Assembly (NCBI RefSeq): GCF_030122805.1
Contig: NZ_CP126080.1
Span: 1,307,001-1,371,000 of the forward strand
Direction of reading: 5' to 3'
Length of the DNA: 64,000 bases
From: Mesobacillus sp. AQ2
GTDB taxonomy: Bacteria; Bacillota; Bacilli; Bacillales; Cytobacillaceae
Positions within the stretch are counted from its first letter, which is position 1. Each line of letters begins with the position of its first letter. The notes beneath the pieces were generated by a model. It did not search any database. It was not told the DNA's origin and saw only the letters and a list, made by a program, of their open reading frames with translations. Made by a program: the position numbers and the translations under genes. Positions 32,875 through 42,936 of the stretch are shown here, piece after piece.

Positions 32875-34086
32875 TTACGCTAATGTTTCTTGATGGTTAT
32901 GCTGTTCCTTCGTCTGGTAGTTCAATGTGGCTGAGCAAAGCGCTTTTGCGGCAATGAGCATTGCTTTTTCATCAATGTCGAACCTTGGATGGTGGTGGGG
33001 GTAAGATTCAGCACTTTCCGGTTTTGCTCCAGTGAAAAAGAACGTCCCTTTCACATGCTGGAGGTAGTAGGCAAAGTCTTCACCACCCATTTGCAGGTCG
33101 CTTTCTTCAATTTTGGTCACTTCCGGCACTTTTGAAGCGCAATCAATCAGGAACTCGGTTTCTGCTGCGTGGTTCACTACAGCTGGATAGCCCTTATCAT
33201 ACAAATACTCATAGGTACAGTCGGATGCCAGACATGTTCCCTGAACAACTTTTTCGATTTCGGCTGCGATAAAATCGCGGGTGTTTTCATTGAATGTCCT
33301 CACTGTACCAACCAGTCTGGCTTTATCGGCGATGACATTGAAAGCATTATCTGCCACAAACGAGCCCACGGTTACAACGGCAGAATCGACGGGATCCACA
33401 CGCCTGCTGACGATTTGCTGCAAGTTGGAAACCAGCTGTGCTCCAGCCACAATGGCATCCTTTGTTTTATGTGGCTGGGCACCGTGTCCGCCTTTGCCCT
33501 GGATTGATATCTCAAAGCGGTCTGCTGCTGCCATGATCGGACCGATGCGATATTGGACAGTACCTGTCGTCTCACTGGCCCACAGGTGGGTGCCAAAAAT
33601 GACGTCAACACCTTCGAGGCAGCCGTCTTCAATCATCGAAATGGCGCCGCCTGGTGCATACTCCTCAGCGTGCTGGTGAATCATCACATAAGTTCCGTGA
33701 AGATTTTCCCTTGCTTCATGCAATACCTTTGCCAGGACCAGCAATGTCGCTGTATGGCCATCATGTCCACATGCATGCATAACGCCCGGAACGAGGGATT
33801 TGTATGGGACATCCTTTTCATCCTGGATTGGAAGGGCATCAAAATCAGCTCTAAGTGCAACTGTTTTGCCCGGTTTGGCTCCATATATTTTTGCGACTAC
33901 CCCGTTGCCGCCAACATTGTTGCGCACTTCAACCCCAAGCTTCTCATAAAAGGCTGCGATATACCTCGCAGTGTTCTCTTCCTGGAAAGACAATTCTGGA
34001 TGTTGGTGCATAAAGCGGCGGATTTCCACCATTTCCGGATAAAGATCTTCTATTTTCCTAAAAAGCTGATCCTGCAATTGGTTCAT
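32875..34086 (-). CDS. yhaA: M20-family N-acyl amino acid amidohydrolase, YhaA-like
   Basis: A 403-residue metallopeptidase of family M20D. Metal ligands and motifs are HACGHDGHTA (~residue 103), QHAEEYAPGGA (~138), the dimerisation-domain GKGGHGAQPH (~200) and MGGEDFAYY near the C-terminus. It removes an acyl or similar group from N-acyl amino acids. AAGGAG directly abuts the ATG, so a TTG three codons on (34077) may be the real start. Same neighbours as B. subtilis yhaA. Confidence 0.9.
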   Translation of the reverse strand: MNQLQDQLFRKIEDLYPEMVEIRRFMHQHPELSFQEENTARYIAAFYEKLGVEVRNNVGGNGVVAKIYGAKPGKTVALRADFDALPIQDEKDVPYKSLVPGVMHACGHDGHTATLLVLAKVLHEARENLHGTYVMIHQHAEEYAPGGAISMIEDGCLEGVDVIFGTHLWASETTGTVQYRIGPIMAAADRFEISIQGKGGHGAQPHKTKDAIVAGAQLVSNLQQIVSRRVDPVDSAVVTVGSFVADNAFNVIADKARLVGTVRTFNENTRDFIAAEIEKVVQGTCLASDCTYEYLYDKGYPAVVNHAAETEFLIDCASKVPEVTKIEESDLQMGGEDFAYYLQHVKGTFFFTGAKPESAESYPHHHPRFDIDEKAMLIAAKALCSATLNYQTKEQHNHQETLA

Positions 34087-34159
34087 CTCCTTATGTATAA
34101 TAGTTTGATAATTTTAATAATTATAACATGATTAGAGAATAATAACATTCAAGAATAAC

Positions 34160-34190
34160 AGCAAAAGAAGCTCCCTGATAAAGGAGCTTC
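34160..34190 (-). terminator. Terminator of yhfA-like gene
   Basis: Stem GAAGCTCC/GGAGCTTC with an 8-nt loop and TTTTGC on the minus strand. Confidence 0.85.
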
Positions 34191-34232
34191 ATATATAAAT
34201 GGTGCCATTGAATGGCAGCCAGTGTTTTCAAG

Positions 34233-35624
34233 CTAAATCAGGAACATTGCCACAATCGTGGTTACGATCAGTCCGATGGTGACAGGCAGGAGGTTGCGCC
34301 TTGCCAGCTCGAATGGATCCACACCGCAAATAGCGGCTGCCGGAATAAGTGCCCAGGGTACGAGGGTGCCGCCGCCGACCCAAATTGCGGCAATCTGTCC
34401 GAGTGCAGTCAGAGTTGCTGCACCGGCGCCTATGGCAGTCGAGAAAATTGCTGCGACCGATCCAGCCAGGGATATGCCGGAAAATCCTGAGCCATCCAGA
34501 CCGGTTATCGCTCCCACTGCTGTAAGTGTCACGGCTCCGACTTCGGCATTAAGGGGTACGACAGAAGCCAGCGCCACCCCCAGGTCATTGACGATTCCCT
34601 GGGACGTCTCCGGAAGGAACTCACCAATGATTTTCATGAAGCCGGAGTCGCCGAGATAGAAGAAGGCGGCAATCGGGATGACAGCCCCAAAAACCTTGAA
34701 TCCAAACTGAAAGCCTTCAATGAGGTAGCTGGTCGTTTTTTCAAGACCTTTGTTCTTGTGAGCTGCAAGGGAAATTAGAAGCAGGATGAAAATCGAGGTT
34801 CCGCCAACAAGAGCAGTCGCATCGCCGCCCTGAAGGTCAAGGATGGACATTGCGGCAACATCCGCTACGAACAAAACCGGTACCAGGAGAGCGAAGAACT
34901 TCTTCGCACCATCTGTCAGCAAGGTTGGATCACTAGTTTGTTTTAATTCAACATCAACGGAACCGCTGCTTACTAATTTACCGCTTTTCAAATCCCTTTT
35001 TAACAGATAAAATGCGGTCACCGTCGTAACAACCCCCATGACAATGACCAGTGGGATACTTGCCTGAACCACCGAACTGACGGGTATGCCGGCAGCATCA
35101 GCTGTCAGCTTTGGAGCAGCCTGAATGACAAAGTCCCCGGAAAGGGCAATTCCGTGTCCAAAGAGATTCATAGCGACCGCTACGCCAAGGGCAGGAAGCC
35201 CGACTCTTACCGCGACTGGTAAAAGGACAGCGCCCATCAAGGCTACTGCTGGAGATGGCCAGAAAAACCAGGATATGCACATCATGACGATCCCAATCGT
35301 CCAGTATGCCAGCGCTGGTGTTTTAATCAACCTGGCGAAAGGCGAGATCATCGCATCGTTTATCCCCGTCACGGTAAGCGTCCTGCTCATCGCCACAATG
35401 ATGGAAATTACAAGAATGGTAGGCAAAAGCTCAGTGATGGCATATATAAAACTATTGAAAACACTGCTGACCGAGCCGCTCAAAGAGCCTGTCGCGACGA
35501 TGGCCAATAAAAAGATTCCGAGGATCGATACAAGCGTTGTATCTCTTTTCATGACCATGAACCCGATGATCAGGAAGATGAATAATACATATATCCAATG
35601 AAGTGCTGTTAATTCTATAATCAT
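34233..35624 (-). CDS. yhfA: Permease, YhfA-like
   Basis: A 463-residue integral membrane protein with about twelve helices, starting MIIELTALHWIYVLFIFLII. Polar breaks within helices (LFGHGIALSGDFVIQAAPK; VPLNAEVGAVTLTAVGAITG) suggest re-entrant loops of an ion-coupled carrier. ATG at 35624 has GGGAG 9 nt upstream. The 463-residue length and position after yhaA fit B. subtilis YhfA. Its substrate is unknown; linkage suggests uptake of a compound processed by YhaA, such as N-acyl amino acids (inference). Confidence 0.8.
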   Translation of the reverse strand: MIIELTALHWIYVLFIFLIIGFMVMKRDTTLVSILGIFLLAIVATGSLSGSVSSVFNSFIYAITELLPTILVISIIVAMSRTLTVTGINDAMISPFARLIKTPALAYWTIGIVMMCISWFFWPSPAVALMGAVLLPVAVRVGLPALGVAVAMNLFGHGIALSGDFVIQAAPKLTADAAGIPVSSVVQASIPLVIVMGVVTTVTAFYLLKRDLKSGKLVSSGSVDVELKQTSDPTLLTDGAKKFFALLVPVLFVADVAAMSILDLQGGDATALVGGTSIFILLLISLAAHKNKGLEKTTSYLIEGFQFGFKVFGAVIPIAAFFYLGDSGFMKIIGEFLPETSQGIVNDLGVALASVVPLNAEVGAVTLTAVGAITGLDGSGFSGISLAGSVAAIFSTAIGAGAATLTALGQIAAIWVGGGTLVPWALIPAAAICGVDPFELARRNLLPVTIGLIVTTIVAMFLI

Positions 35625-35908
35625 AAAATATTGCTCCCTTCTGAATGACGTACTGTTACCTGCCTGCATTGAATAGGCAAATTTCCTAATTAAGTACTAC
35701 AGAATATGATGGAAGCAGAAAGGTGTGAGAAGGATCCTGTAAAAAAAATTATCAGTCCCGGGACGGAGGCGAAAAACTTCTCTGGAGGGGAGAAATAATC
35801 TTTTCCTTTTCTTAAAATAGTTATATCAAGCAAGTTTACTAGTGAATTAAAGGGATTTTTTCGAATGAAAAAGAATAATAGAGTAGGAAAGCAAGAAAGA
35901 AGGGGAAA

Positions 35909-36682
35909 GTGTTGCGTACTCGATCGGTGAATCAAATAGCAATGGCTATTGGGCTGGCAGGCGTGGGAATCATTCTTTTGCTCGTCAATTTAGGTGTAAT
36001 TTCCTTGGAAATAAAAGAGCTTTTTGTCGTTTCTTATCCTTTCGTGCTGTTGGTTTATGGGCTGGTGGCTCTTCTGAAAAAGCAGTTCGGCTGGGGATTG
36101 TTCATTGTTGTTTTTTCATCGCTTTTGGTCATGGACCGTCTTGATGTGATTGACTTCAAACTCCTGGACGTGTGGAAGCTCTGGCCGCTGTTCCTGATTT
36201 ATTTTGGGGTAAGCATGTTAATCGGGAAACGGAAGTTTAAGCTTATCTACCAAACAGAACTGCCATCAGCTAAACAGCTTGAGGATTTTCAAGGAACCGA
36301 AGGGAATTCCACTAAGAAAATTCGGGGTGCCTCAATTGGCAAAGTAACATTCAAAGAGCAAAACTGGGCAGTTGAACCAATGGATCTTTATAATATGGTC
36401 GGTGAATACTTTATTGATTTCAGCAAAGGCTTCATTCCCGACAAAGAGACGCCGATCAGGGTAAGAGGCTGGGTGGGTGAAGTGAAAATGCTCATCCCGG
36501 AGGGAATCCCGGTAAAAGTAAATGCCGTGATCGGCGTAGGTGAAGTAAAGCTGTTCGATTATGCTCAGGAACAAATCAAACATGTGATTGCATATAAATC
36601 AGATGACTATGATGATGCCATCAGGAAATTGAACATCACCATTGAGTTGAAGATCGGTTCTGTCAGAATCGACCGTGTTTAG
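35909..36682 (+). CDS. liaF: LiaF-like membrane inhibitor of LiaRS
   Basis: A 257-residue protein. Three or four N-terminal helices (AMAIGLAGVGIILLLVNLGV and following) are followed by a cytoplasmic or surface beta-rich domain with RVRGWVGEVKMLIPEGIPVK and GVGEVKLFD, the LiaF C-terminal family pattern. LiaF keeps LiaS inactive until cell-envelope stress (known in B. subtilis). Start GTG at 35909 or TTG at 35912, after AAGGGG. Eleven nt before liaS. Confidence 0.88.
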   Translation: MLRTRSVNQIAMAIGLAGVGIILLLVNLGVISLEIKELFVVSYPFVLLVYGLVALLKKQFGWGLFIVVFSSLLVMDRLDVIDFKLLDVWKLWPLFLIYFGVSMLIGKRKFKLIYQTELPSAKQLEDFQGTEGNSTKKIRGASIGKVTFKEQNWAVEPMDLYNMVGEYFIDFSKGFIPDKETPIRVRGWVGEVKMLIPEGIPVKVNAVIGVGEVKLFDYAQEQIKHVIAYKSDDYDDAIRKLNITIELKIGSVRIDRV

Positions 36683-36693
36683 GGGGGAGTGAA

Positions 36694-37728
36694 ATGACAA
36701 GTATCCGCTTATGGTTTATTCAGACTTTCTTGATGATGGCATTCATCACTTCCCTCATTCTCTTCATTGGCCTGCAGATTTTCTTATTCATGGTGCCTGA
36801 CAGCGGCCTCACAACTTCGATGACCTTTTGGTTTTGGCTGTACAGCTTTGTCGTCCTGTCGGCAGCGGGATTCTATTTCAGCCTGCGTGGGAGCTATACA
36901 ATTAAAGGGCGTCTCAGCGATATCTTATTATTTATTGCTACCTTGCGCAGGGGGAAATTCACAGAAAGGATCATCACCGATGAAAAAGATGAAATCGGCC
37001 TGATTTCGGAGGAGCTCAATCAGCTGTCAGAATATCTTCAGGAACAGGTTCATTCCCTGCAAAAGATGGCAGAGGAAAAAACTGAACTGTCCAAAACAGC
37101 CAAGTCAGCAGCAATCATGGAGGAAAGACAGAGGCTTGCCAGGGATCTGCATGATGTAGTCAGCCAGCAGCTGTTTGCCCTAAGCATGATGTCATCTGCT
37201 TCACTCCGTTGGTTCGATCAGGAACCTGGAAAGGCCAGGAAACAACTGGAGCAGATTTCCGAGATAGCAGGCAAGGCCCAGGGAGAAATGCGGGCGCTCC
37301 TTCTGCATCTGAGACCAGTCCAATTAAGCGGGGAGAGTCTTTGCGAAGGAATCGTTAAACTCATTCAGGAATTAAAGCAAAAAACAAACCTTGAATTTGA
37401 GGCAAGCATTGATGAAATCGAAAACATTTCCCAGGCTGCAGAAGAGCATATTTTCCGGATCGTCCAGGAAGCACTGTCCAACATCCTGCGACATGCAGAT
37501 GCGGCAAAAGTGAAAATCTTGCTTGCAGAAGAGAATCAAACGATTCATCTATATATTGGCGATGATGGAAAAGGCTTCGATATTCATGAAGAAAAGATGG
37601 CATCTTACGGCTTGAAGACAATGCGGGAGCGTTGCGAACAAATTGGCGGTACCTATACTATCCGTTCAAAAGAAAATGAAGGTACATATATAGAGATCAG
37701 GATACCCGCTATGAGGAGAGAAGAATAA
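36694..37728 (+). CDS. liaS: Sensor histidine kinase LiaS
   Basis: A 344-residue NarL-type (HisKA_3) kinase. Two transmembrane helices lie within residues 8-70 around a short extracytoplasmic loop, an intramembrane-sensing layout. A HAMP-like linker follows. The phospho-acceptor is H153 in RLARDLHDVVSQQLF. The ATPase domain has EALSNILRHA and GDDGKGFD. It responds to lipid-II-cycle antibiotics in known systems. The gene overlaps liaR by one nucleotide. Confidence 0.93.
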   Translation: MTSIRLWFIQTFLMMAFITSLILFIGLQIFLFMVPDSGLTTSMTFWFWLYSFVVLSAAGFYFSLRGSYTIKGRLSDILLFIATLRRGKFTERIITDEKDEIGLISEELNQLSEYLQEQVHSLQKMAEEKTELSKTAKSAAIMEERQRLARDLHDVVSQQLFALSMMSSASLRWFDQEPGKARKQLEQISEIAGKAQGEMRALLLHLRPVQLSGESLCEGIVKLIQELKQKTNLEFEASIDEIENISQAAEEHIFRIVQEALSNILRHADAAKVKILLAEENQTIHLYIGDDGKGFDIHEEKMASYGLKTMRERCEQIGGTYTIRSKENEGTYIEIRIPAMRREE

Positions 37729-38369
37729 TGGGGAAAATCAGAGTGGTCGTGGTTGATGATCATGAAATGGTCCGAAAAGGCATCCTTTCCTATTTGGAGA
37801 CCGAACCGGGCATCGAAATTGTCGGGGAGGCGGACTGCGGTGTAAAGGCTGTATCACTGGTGAAAGACTCGAGGCCGGATGTCGTCCTTATGGATCTTTT
37901 AATGGAAAAAGGCACGGGGATTGACGCAACCAGGGAGATATTAAGCTTTTATCCGGAATGCAAAATCATTATCATAACAAGCTTTTACGATGATGATCAG
38001 GTTTTTCCGGCAATTGAGGCAGGGGCATTCAGTTATATGCTAAAAACCGCGACAGCAGCAGAAGTCATTGCGGCAATTGAAAAAGCTGCCAGAGGAGAAA
38101 CGGTGATTGAACCAAAGGTAGCCAACAAAATGATGAGAAAACTGAGGCCGCAAGAACGCAAGCCTCATGATGAACTGACAGAACGTGAGCTGGATGTCCT
38201 GAAATGTATTGGCGAAGGCATGACAAACCAGCAGATCAGCGAAGAACTATTCATTGGTGTGAAAACAGTAAAAACACATGTATCCAATATACTCGGAAAA
38301 TTAGGTTTATCAGACAGGACACAGGCTGCCGTTTATGCAAACCGGAACGGATTGATCAAGATGCCATAA
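37728..38369 (+). CDS. liaR: Response regulator LiaR
   Basis: A 213-residue NarL/FixJ-type regulator. The receiver domain has DD at 10-11, phospho-acceptor D56 in VVLMDLLM and a conserved K near 108. The LuxR-type HTH is TERELDVLKCIGEGMTNQQI, then SEELFIGVKTVKTHVSNIL. No liaIH operon is present in the window; its targets lie elsewhere. After the stop, a strong AAGGAGGGG precedes a short frame overlapping the next terminator and is not called. Confidence 0.93.
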   Translation: MGKIRVVVVDDHEMVRKGILSYLETEPGIEIVGEADCGVKAVSLVKDSRPDVVLMDLLMEKGTGIDATREILSFYPECKIIIITSFYDDDQVFPAIEAGAFSYMLKTATAAEVIAAIEKAARGETVIEPKVANKMMRKLRPQERKPHDELTERELDVLKCIGEGMTNQQISEELFIGVKTVKTHVSNILGKLGLSDRTQAAVYANRNGLIKMP

Positions 38370-38442
38370 GGAGGGGAGGGTGTCATGGGATGGCATCCTC
38401 TTTATTATTCAGCTGAGATAAAGGCACTGATAAGAGCAGGGA

Positions 38443-38480
38443 ACAAAAAAAGCGCCATCCATCACACAAATGGAGGCGCC
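38443..38480 (-). terminator. Terminator of hmoB
   Basis: Minus-strand stem GGCGCCTCCAT/ATGGATGGCGCT with one mismatch, followed by TTTTTTTG. Confidence 0.85.
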
Positions 38481-38492
38481 AAAAGGCGGAAA

Positions 38493-39002
38493 TCATTCGC
38501 CTTCAATATAATACTTTGATACATACGATGCACTCTCGAAAATATTTGGCTTGGCGCCATCAATGCCAGCCTCTGTGCCGCGATTCTTATGTGCATGGGC
38601 ATAGGCCTTGGATTTTTGCCAGTTTTCAAATGAGCTTTCTTTATCCCAGATGGTCATGATGATGTAGGTATTGGAACTCAATGGCCGCAGTACACGGATG
38701 GCGACAAATCCTGGTTCGTTCTCAATCATCCTTGGCCGGTTCAGGAAGCGGTCCTCAAAAAGCGGCCTGCCCTCATCGGTTACAGGGATATTATTAAAGA
38801 CAGCAAAACCTTCATGTCCGAGTGGGCCGGCAGAATCGATCACCTCATATTTCCTCGGAGAACTGAATAATGTTTTCCCTTCCGTCTCATGGACAAGGAT
38901 GGATGATTCGTTGTTGTTCATCAGGACCATGTTTTCGCCCTGGTGTTTTTCTTTTAATTTCAACAAAAAATCAGCTGTTCCTGATGTAATGAATAGATTC
39001 AT
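38493..39002 (-). CDS. hmoB: Heme-degrading monooxygenase HmoB
   Basis: A 169-residue protein with an N-terminal extension and a C-terminal ABM ferredoxin-like fold (residues ~95-165). WDKESSFENWQKSKAYAHAH holds the Trp and His positions of IsdG-type heme oxygenases. HmoB (YhgC) frees iron from heme in B. subtilis. ATGAGGTG precedes the ATG. It is divergent from hemEHY by about 290 nt, so heme breakdown and synthesis genes are back to back. Confidence 0.92.
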   Translation of the reverse strand: MNLFITSGTADFLLKLKEKHQGENMVLMNNNESSILVHETEGKTLFSSPRKYEVIDSAGPLGHEGFAVFNNIPVTDEGRPLFEDRFLNRPRMIENEPGFVAIRVLRPLSSNTYIIMTIWDKESSFENWQKSKAYAHAHKNRGTEAGIDGAKPNIFESASYVSKYYIEGE

Positions 39003-39288
39003 CTTTTCACCTCATTTTTAAAATTAAGTTCTTCCTTCTATTATAATGATTTTCCCACTTTAATCTATTTTCCCTGTTTTAAAGAAGCTAAAAACAAAAA
39101 AACGTCTAATTTTCGACAATTTAAAGCGTTTCCTATGAAATGGGGGCGTAAAAACGATATAGTGTAGTTAGTTTGTTTTTTTATAAAAATGAAGAAGTCT
39201 GTTTTCTCATTGGAAATAGGTGTTTTTTATTTCAATCCTTTTATATTACAATGGAATACAGACATTATTGAAAGGTGGACCACACTTA

Positions 39289-40335
39289 ATGAGCAAGATA
39301 ATCAATGATACTTTCTTAAAAGCAGCCAGAGGGGAAAAAACGGACCATGTCCCTGTATGGTATATGAGACAAGCTGGCCGTTCCCAGCCTGAATATAGAG
39401 AGATCAAAGAAAAATATTCCCTCTTCGAGATCACTCATCAGCCTGAACTTTGCGCATATGTAACAAGGCTGCCGGTAGAACAATATGGTGTTGATGCCGC
39501 CATCCTTTATAAAGATATCATGACTCCGCTACCAGCTATGGGCGTAGAAGTCGAAATCAAATCAGGCATCGGGCCAGTAATATCGAATCCAATCACATCG
39601 CTGTCAGATGTGGAGAAATTGGGCACAATCAATCCAGAGTCTGACATTCCGTATGTTCTCGATACAATTAAGCTTCTTACACAAGAGCAGCTGTCTGTTC
39701 CGCTGATCGGGTTTTCCGGTGCACCGTTCACACTTGCAAGCTATATGATCGAAGGCGGACCTTCTAAAAACTATAACAAGACAAAGGCATTTATGTATGC
39801 ACAACCGGAAGCATGGTACGCATTGATGGAAAAGCTAGCCGATATGGTGATTACTTATGTCAAATCCCAAATCAAAGCCGGAGCTAAAGCGATCCAGATC
39901 TTTGACTCATGGGTTGGCGCATTGAATGTCCAGGATTACCGCACATTTATTAAACCAGTCATGAACAGGATTTTCTCGGAACTGAAAAACGAGAATGTGC
40001 CATTGATCATGTTTGGAGTGGGTGCAAGCCACCTTGCCCTGGAATGGCATGACCTTCCACTTGATGTAGTTGGTCTTGACTGGCGTTTGCAGATAAGCGA
40101 AGCTCGTGAGCTTGGCATCCAGAAAACGGTCATGGGAAATCTTGATCCGGCGATTCTGCTTGCGCCATGGAACGTAATTGAAGAAAAGGCGAAAGCGATC
40201 CTTGATCAGGGAATGGCACAGCCTGGCTACATCTTTAACCTTGGACATGGTGTCTTCCCATCAGTTAACCCTGATACGCTGAAAAAATTGACTGCATTTA
40301 TCCATGAGTATTCTGCCTCAAAGCTGGGCAAATAG
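39289..40335 (+). CDS. hemE: Uroporphyrinogen decarboxylase HemE
   Basis: A 348-residue enzyme converting uroporphyrinogen III to coproporphyrinogen III. Signatures are [17 protein letters not shown] (~residue 23), the substrate-binding [17 protein letters not shown] and [13 protein letters not shown] near the end. The ATG at 39289 follows AAAGGTGG; a longer frame upstream is ignored. First gene of hemEHY. Confidence 0.96.
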   Translation: MSKIINDTFLKAARGEKTDHVPVWYMRQAGRSQPEYREIKEKYSLFEITHQPELCAYVTRLPVEQYGVDAAILYKDIMTPLPAMGVEVEIKSGIGPVISNPITSLSDVEKLGTINPESDIPYVLDTIKLLTQEQLSVPLIGFSGAPFTLASYMIEGGPSKNYNKTKAFMYAQPEAWYALMEKLADMVITYVKSQIKAGAKAIQIFDSWVGALNVQDYRTFIKPVMNRIFSELKNENVPLIMFGVGASHLALEWHDLPLDVVGLDWRLQISEARELGIQKTVMGNLDPAILLAPWNVIEEKAKAILDQGMAQPGYIFNLGHGVFPSVNPDTLKKLTAFIHEYSASKLGK

Positions 40336-40425
40336 TTTCTATTTTCAATCAGAGCATTGGATTTGGTAAATTAGAGCTATTTTTGGCAGAATAAAAGCTT
40401 AGAGACTGGAAAAAGAGGTGCAATC

Positions 40426-41370
40426 ATGACGAAGAAAAAAATGGGTTTGCTTGTGATGGCATATGGCACACCTTACAAAGAAGAAGATATAGAACGATAC
40501 TATACACATATCCGCCACGGACGTCCGCCGGCACCGGAAATGCTTGAAGACCTGCAAAATCGTTATGAAGCGATTGGCGGGATTTCTCCGCTTGCGAAAA
40601 TCACTGTGGAGCAAGGCGAGAAACTGGAACAGTATTTGAACAGCATCCAGGATGAAGTTGAATTCAAAATGTACCTTGGATTGAAGCATATTGAGCCTTT
40701 TATCGAAGACGCTGTAAAGCAAATGCATGAAGACGGAATTGAAGAGGCGGTCAGCATCGTGCTAGCTCCGCATTTTTCAACCTTCAGTGTGAAGTCCTAT
40801 AATGGCCGGGCAAAAGAAGAAGCAGCCAAGCTGGGCGGACCTGAGATCGTCTCCGTAGAAAGCTGGTATGATGAAAAGAAATTCATCAAATACTGGTCTG
40901 ACCGTGTGGCAAAAACGTTTGCAGAAATGCCTGCTGATGAGAAGGAAAACTCAGTCTTGATCGTTTCTGCCCACAGCCTTCCGGAGAAAATCCTCCAGAT
41001 GGGCGATCCATATCCTGCACAATTGAAGAAAACAGCAGACTTGATTGCCAAGCAGGCCGGTGTAAAGAATTACGCGGTAGGCTGGCAAAGCGCCGGCAAT
41101 ACCCCGGAACCCTGGCTTGGACCAGATGTCCAGGATTTGACAAGAGAGCTGTTTGAAGAGCATGGCTACAAAGCTTTTGTGTATGTACCAGCCGGATTTG
41201 TTTCCGAGCATCTTGAAGTGCTGTATGACAATGATTATGAATGCAAGGTCGTGACGGATGAAATCGGGGCCAGCTATTACAGACCGCCAATGCCGAATGC
41301 AGAACCGGAATTCATTGACGCTATGGCAGATGTCATTTTAAAGAAGCTGTCATCTTCAAGCCAAATCTAG
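40426..41370 (+). CDS. hemH: Coproporphyrin III ferrochelatase HemH/CpfC
   Basis: A 314-residue ferrochelatase inserting iron, in Gram-positives into coproporphyrin III. Motifs: MAYGTP at the N-terminus, [16 protein letters not shown], and SAHSLPEKI with the metal-binding His (~residue 184). CPAGF-like [17 protein letters not shown] is conserved. Cytoplasmic. Lies 90 nt after hemE and 19 nt before hemY. Confidence 0.96.
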   Translation: MTKKKMGLLVMAYGTPYKEEDIERYYTHIRHGRPPAPEMLEDLQNRYEAIGGISPLAKITVEQGEKLEQYLNSIQDEVEFKMYLGLKHIEPFIEDAVKQMHEDGIEEAVSIVLAPHFSTFSVKSYNGRAKEEAAKLGGPEIVSVESWYDEKKFIKYWSDRVAKTFAEMPADEKENSVLIVSAHSLPEKILQMGDPYPAQLKKTADLIAKQAGVKNYAVGWQSAGNTPEPWLGPDVQDLTRELFEEHGYKAFVYVPAGFVSEHLEVLYDNDYECKVVTDEIGASYYRPPMPNAEPEFIDAMADVILKKLSSSSQI

Positions 41371-41389
41371 TAAAAGAAGGCGATTTACC

Positions 41390-42817
41390 GTGACAGATAC
41401 GAAAAGAGTGGTAATTATAGGGGGAGGCATCACTGGTTTGGCTGCTGCGTATTATTTGCAAAAGCATGCCAGGGAAAACGAGCTTCCTTTGGATGTAAAA
41501 CTGGTGGAAGCCTCCCACCGTGTTGGCGGGAAAATGCAGACCTATGTAAAAGATGGCTTCGTCATTGAAAGAGGGCCGGATTCCTTTCTTGAACGAAAAG
41601 AAAGTGCAGGCCGTCTGGCGAGAGAAGTCGGCTTAGGTGATAAATTAGTCAATAACAGTACAGGCAAATCGTACGTGCTCGTTAAGGACAAGCTTCACCC
41701 TATTCCAGGCGGAGCCGTGATGGGAATCCCTACTCAGATCGGTCCATTTGTTACAACAGGTTTGTTTTCATGGCCGGGTAAATTCCGGGCTGCCGGCGAC
41801 TTCTTCATGCCTCCTTCCAAAGTGGAAGGAGACCAGTCACTCGGGGAGTTTTTCCGTCGCAGGCTTGGTGACGAAGTGGTCGAGAATTTGATAGAACCTT
41901 TGCTCTCGGGTATTTACGCCGGGGATATTGATAACATGAGTTTATTGTCCACTTTCCCGCAATTTTATCAGACAGAGCAGAAATACGGGAGTCTGATACT
42001 TGGGACTAAGAAATCAATACCGGCCCCGAAAAAGAAGCCTGCTGATAGCGGACAGGTGAAGAAAAAAGGGATGTTCCTGACTGTGACGTCTGGTCTGCAG
42101 TCGTTTGTTGATGCGATCGAATCAAAGCTTGAGTCAGGTTCAGTCATCAAGGGAATCCGGGTCGATAAAGTGAGCAAAAAGGAGCATGGTTACCGTTTGA
42201 AGCTGAGCAGCGGTGAGACGCTGGATGCAGACAGCATTCTTGTAGCTGCACCGCATGAAGCAGCCCTGCATATGTTCGCTGATCATGAACACATCTTTGA
42301 CCCATTCCGCGACATGCCTTCAACATCAGTGGCAACGGTGGCGATGGCGTTTCCGGAAAGTGTCATAAAAGAAGATATCGATGGCACAGGTTTCGTCGTC
42401 TCCAGGAACAGTGATTACACAATCACAGCCTGCACATGGACACATAAAAAGTGGCCCCATACGACACCAGAGGGAAAAGTTCTGCTCCGTCTTTATGTCG
42501 GCAGACCAGGTGACGAGGCAATTGTCGAGCTGTCGGATGATGAAATCATAAAAATTGCATTGGAAGATTTGAATAAAACAATGGATATTCAGGCGCAGCC
42601 AGACTTTGCGGTCGTTTCCCGCTGGAAGGAAGCAATGCCGCAGTATACGGTCGGACACAAGCAGAGAGTGGCAAATTTGAAGACTGACCTTGAAAAGGAA
42701 CTTCCTGGCGTCTTTGTAGGAGGAAGCTCTTTTGAAGGAGTCGGTCTTCCCGACTGCATCGACCAGGGGGAAGCTGCGGTCGAAAAAATACTTGGATATT
42801 TGCAGCTTAACCGATAA
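41390..42817 (+). CDS. hemY: Coproporphyrinogen III oxidase HemY/CgoX
   Basis: A 475-residue FAD-dependent oxidase. The dinucleotide-binding GGGITGLAAAYYL is at residues ~11-23, then RVGGKMQTY and ERGPDSFLERK. GVGLPDCIDQGEAAVEKIL at the C-terminus binds FAD. In the coproporphyrin-dependent pathway it oxidises coproporphyrinogen III before iron insertion. GTG start at 41390 with AAGGCGA upstream. Confidence 0.95.
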   Translation: MTDTKRVVIIGGGITGLAAAYYLQKHARENELPLDVKLVEASHRVGGKMQTYVKDGFVIERGPDSFLERKESAGRLAREVGLGDKLVNNSTGKSYVLVKDKLHPIPGGAVMGIPTQIGPFVTTGLFSWPGKFRAAGDFFMPPSKVEGDQSLGEFFRRRLGDEVVENLIEPLLSGIYAGDIDNMSLLSTFPQFYQTEQKYGSLILGTKKSIPAPKKKPADSGQVKKKGMFLTVTSGLQSFVDAIESKLESGSVIKGIRVDKVSKKEHGYRLKLSSGETLDADSILVAAPHEAALHMFADHEHIFDPFRDMPSTSVATVAMAFPESVIKEDIDGTGFVVSRNSDYTITACTWTHKKWPHTTPEGKVLLRLYVGRPGDEAIVELSDDEIIKIALEDLNKTMDIQAQPDFAVVSRWKEAMPQYTVGHKQRVANLKTDLEKELPGVFVGGSSFEGVGLPDCIDQGEAAVEKILGYLQLNR

Positions 42818-42846
42818 AAAACCCTTTTCTAAGGGTTTTTTATTTT
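42815..42846 (+). terminator. Terminator of hemEHY
   Basis: AAAAAACCCTT/AAGGGTTTTTT with a four-base loop. Confidence 0.88.
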
Positions 42847-42892
42847 ACATACTTGCCACAGTGAAAAAGATGTGATAAATTAACTTGTGACG

Positions 42893-42912
42893 AAATGACC
42901 GTTTTTCTCATT
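42893..42912. promoter_or_regulatory. Operator-like site before yhgD
   Basis: AAATGACCGTTTTTCTCATT contains inverted AATGA/TCATT arms around a 9-bp centre. The same 20-bp sequence with two changes occurs reversed before yhgE at 43544-43563. It is most simply the YhgD binding site. Confidence 0.65.
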
Positions 42913-42936
42913 CAGTCATTTTATGGAGGTGTAATC

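Noticed and set aside
38371..38512. Short frame after liaR with a strong AAGGAGGGG
   Set aside because: It overlaps the hmoB terminator and the end of hmoB, and its product has no plausible features.
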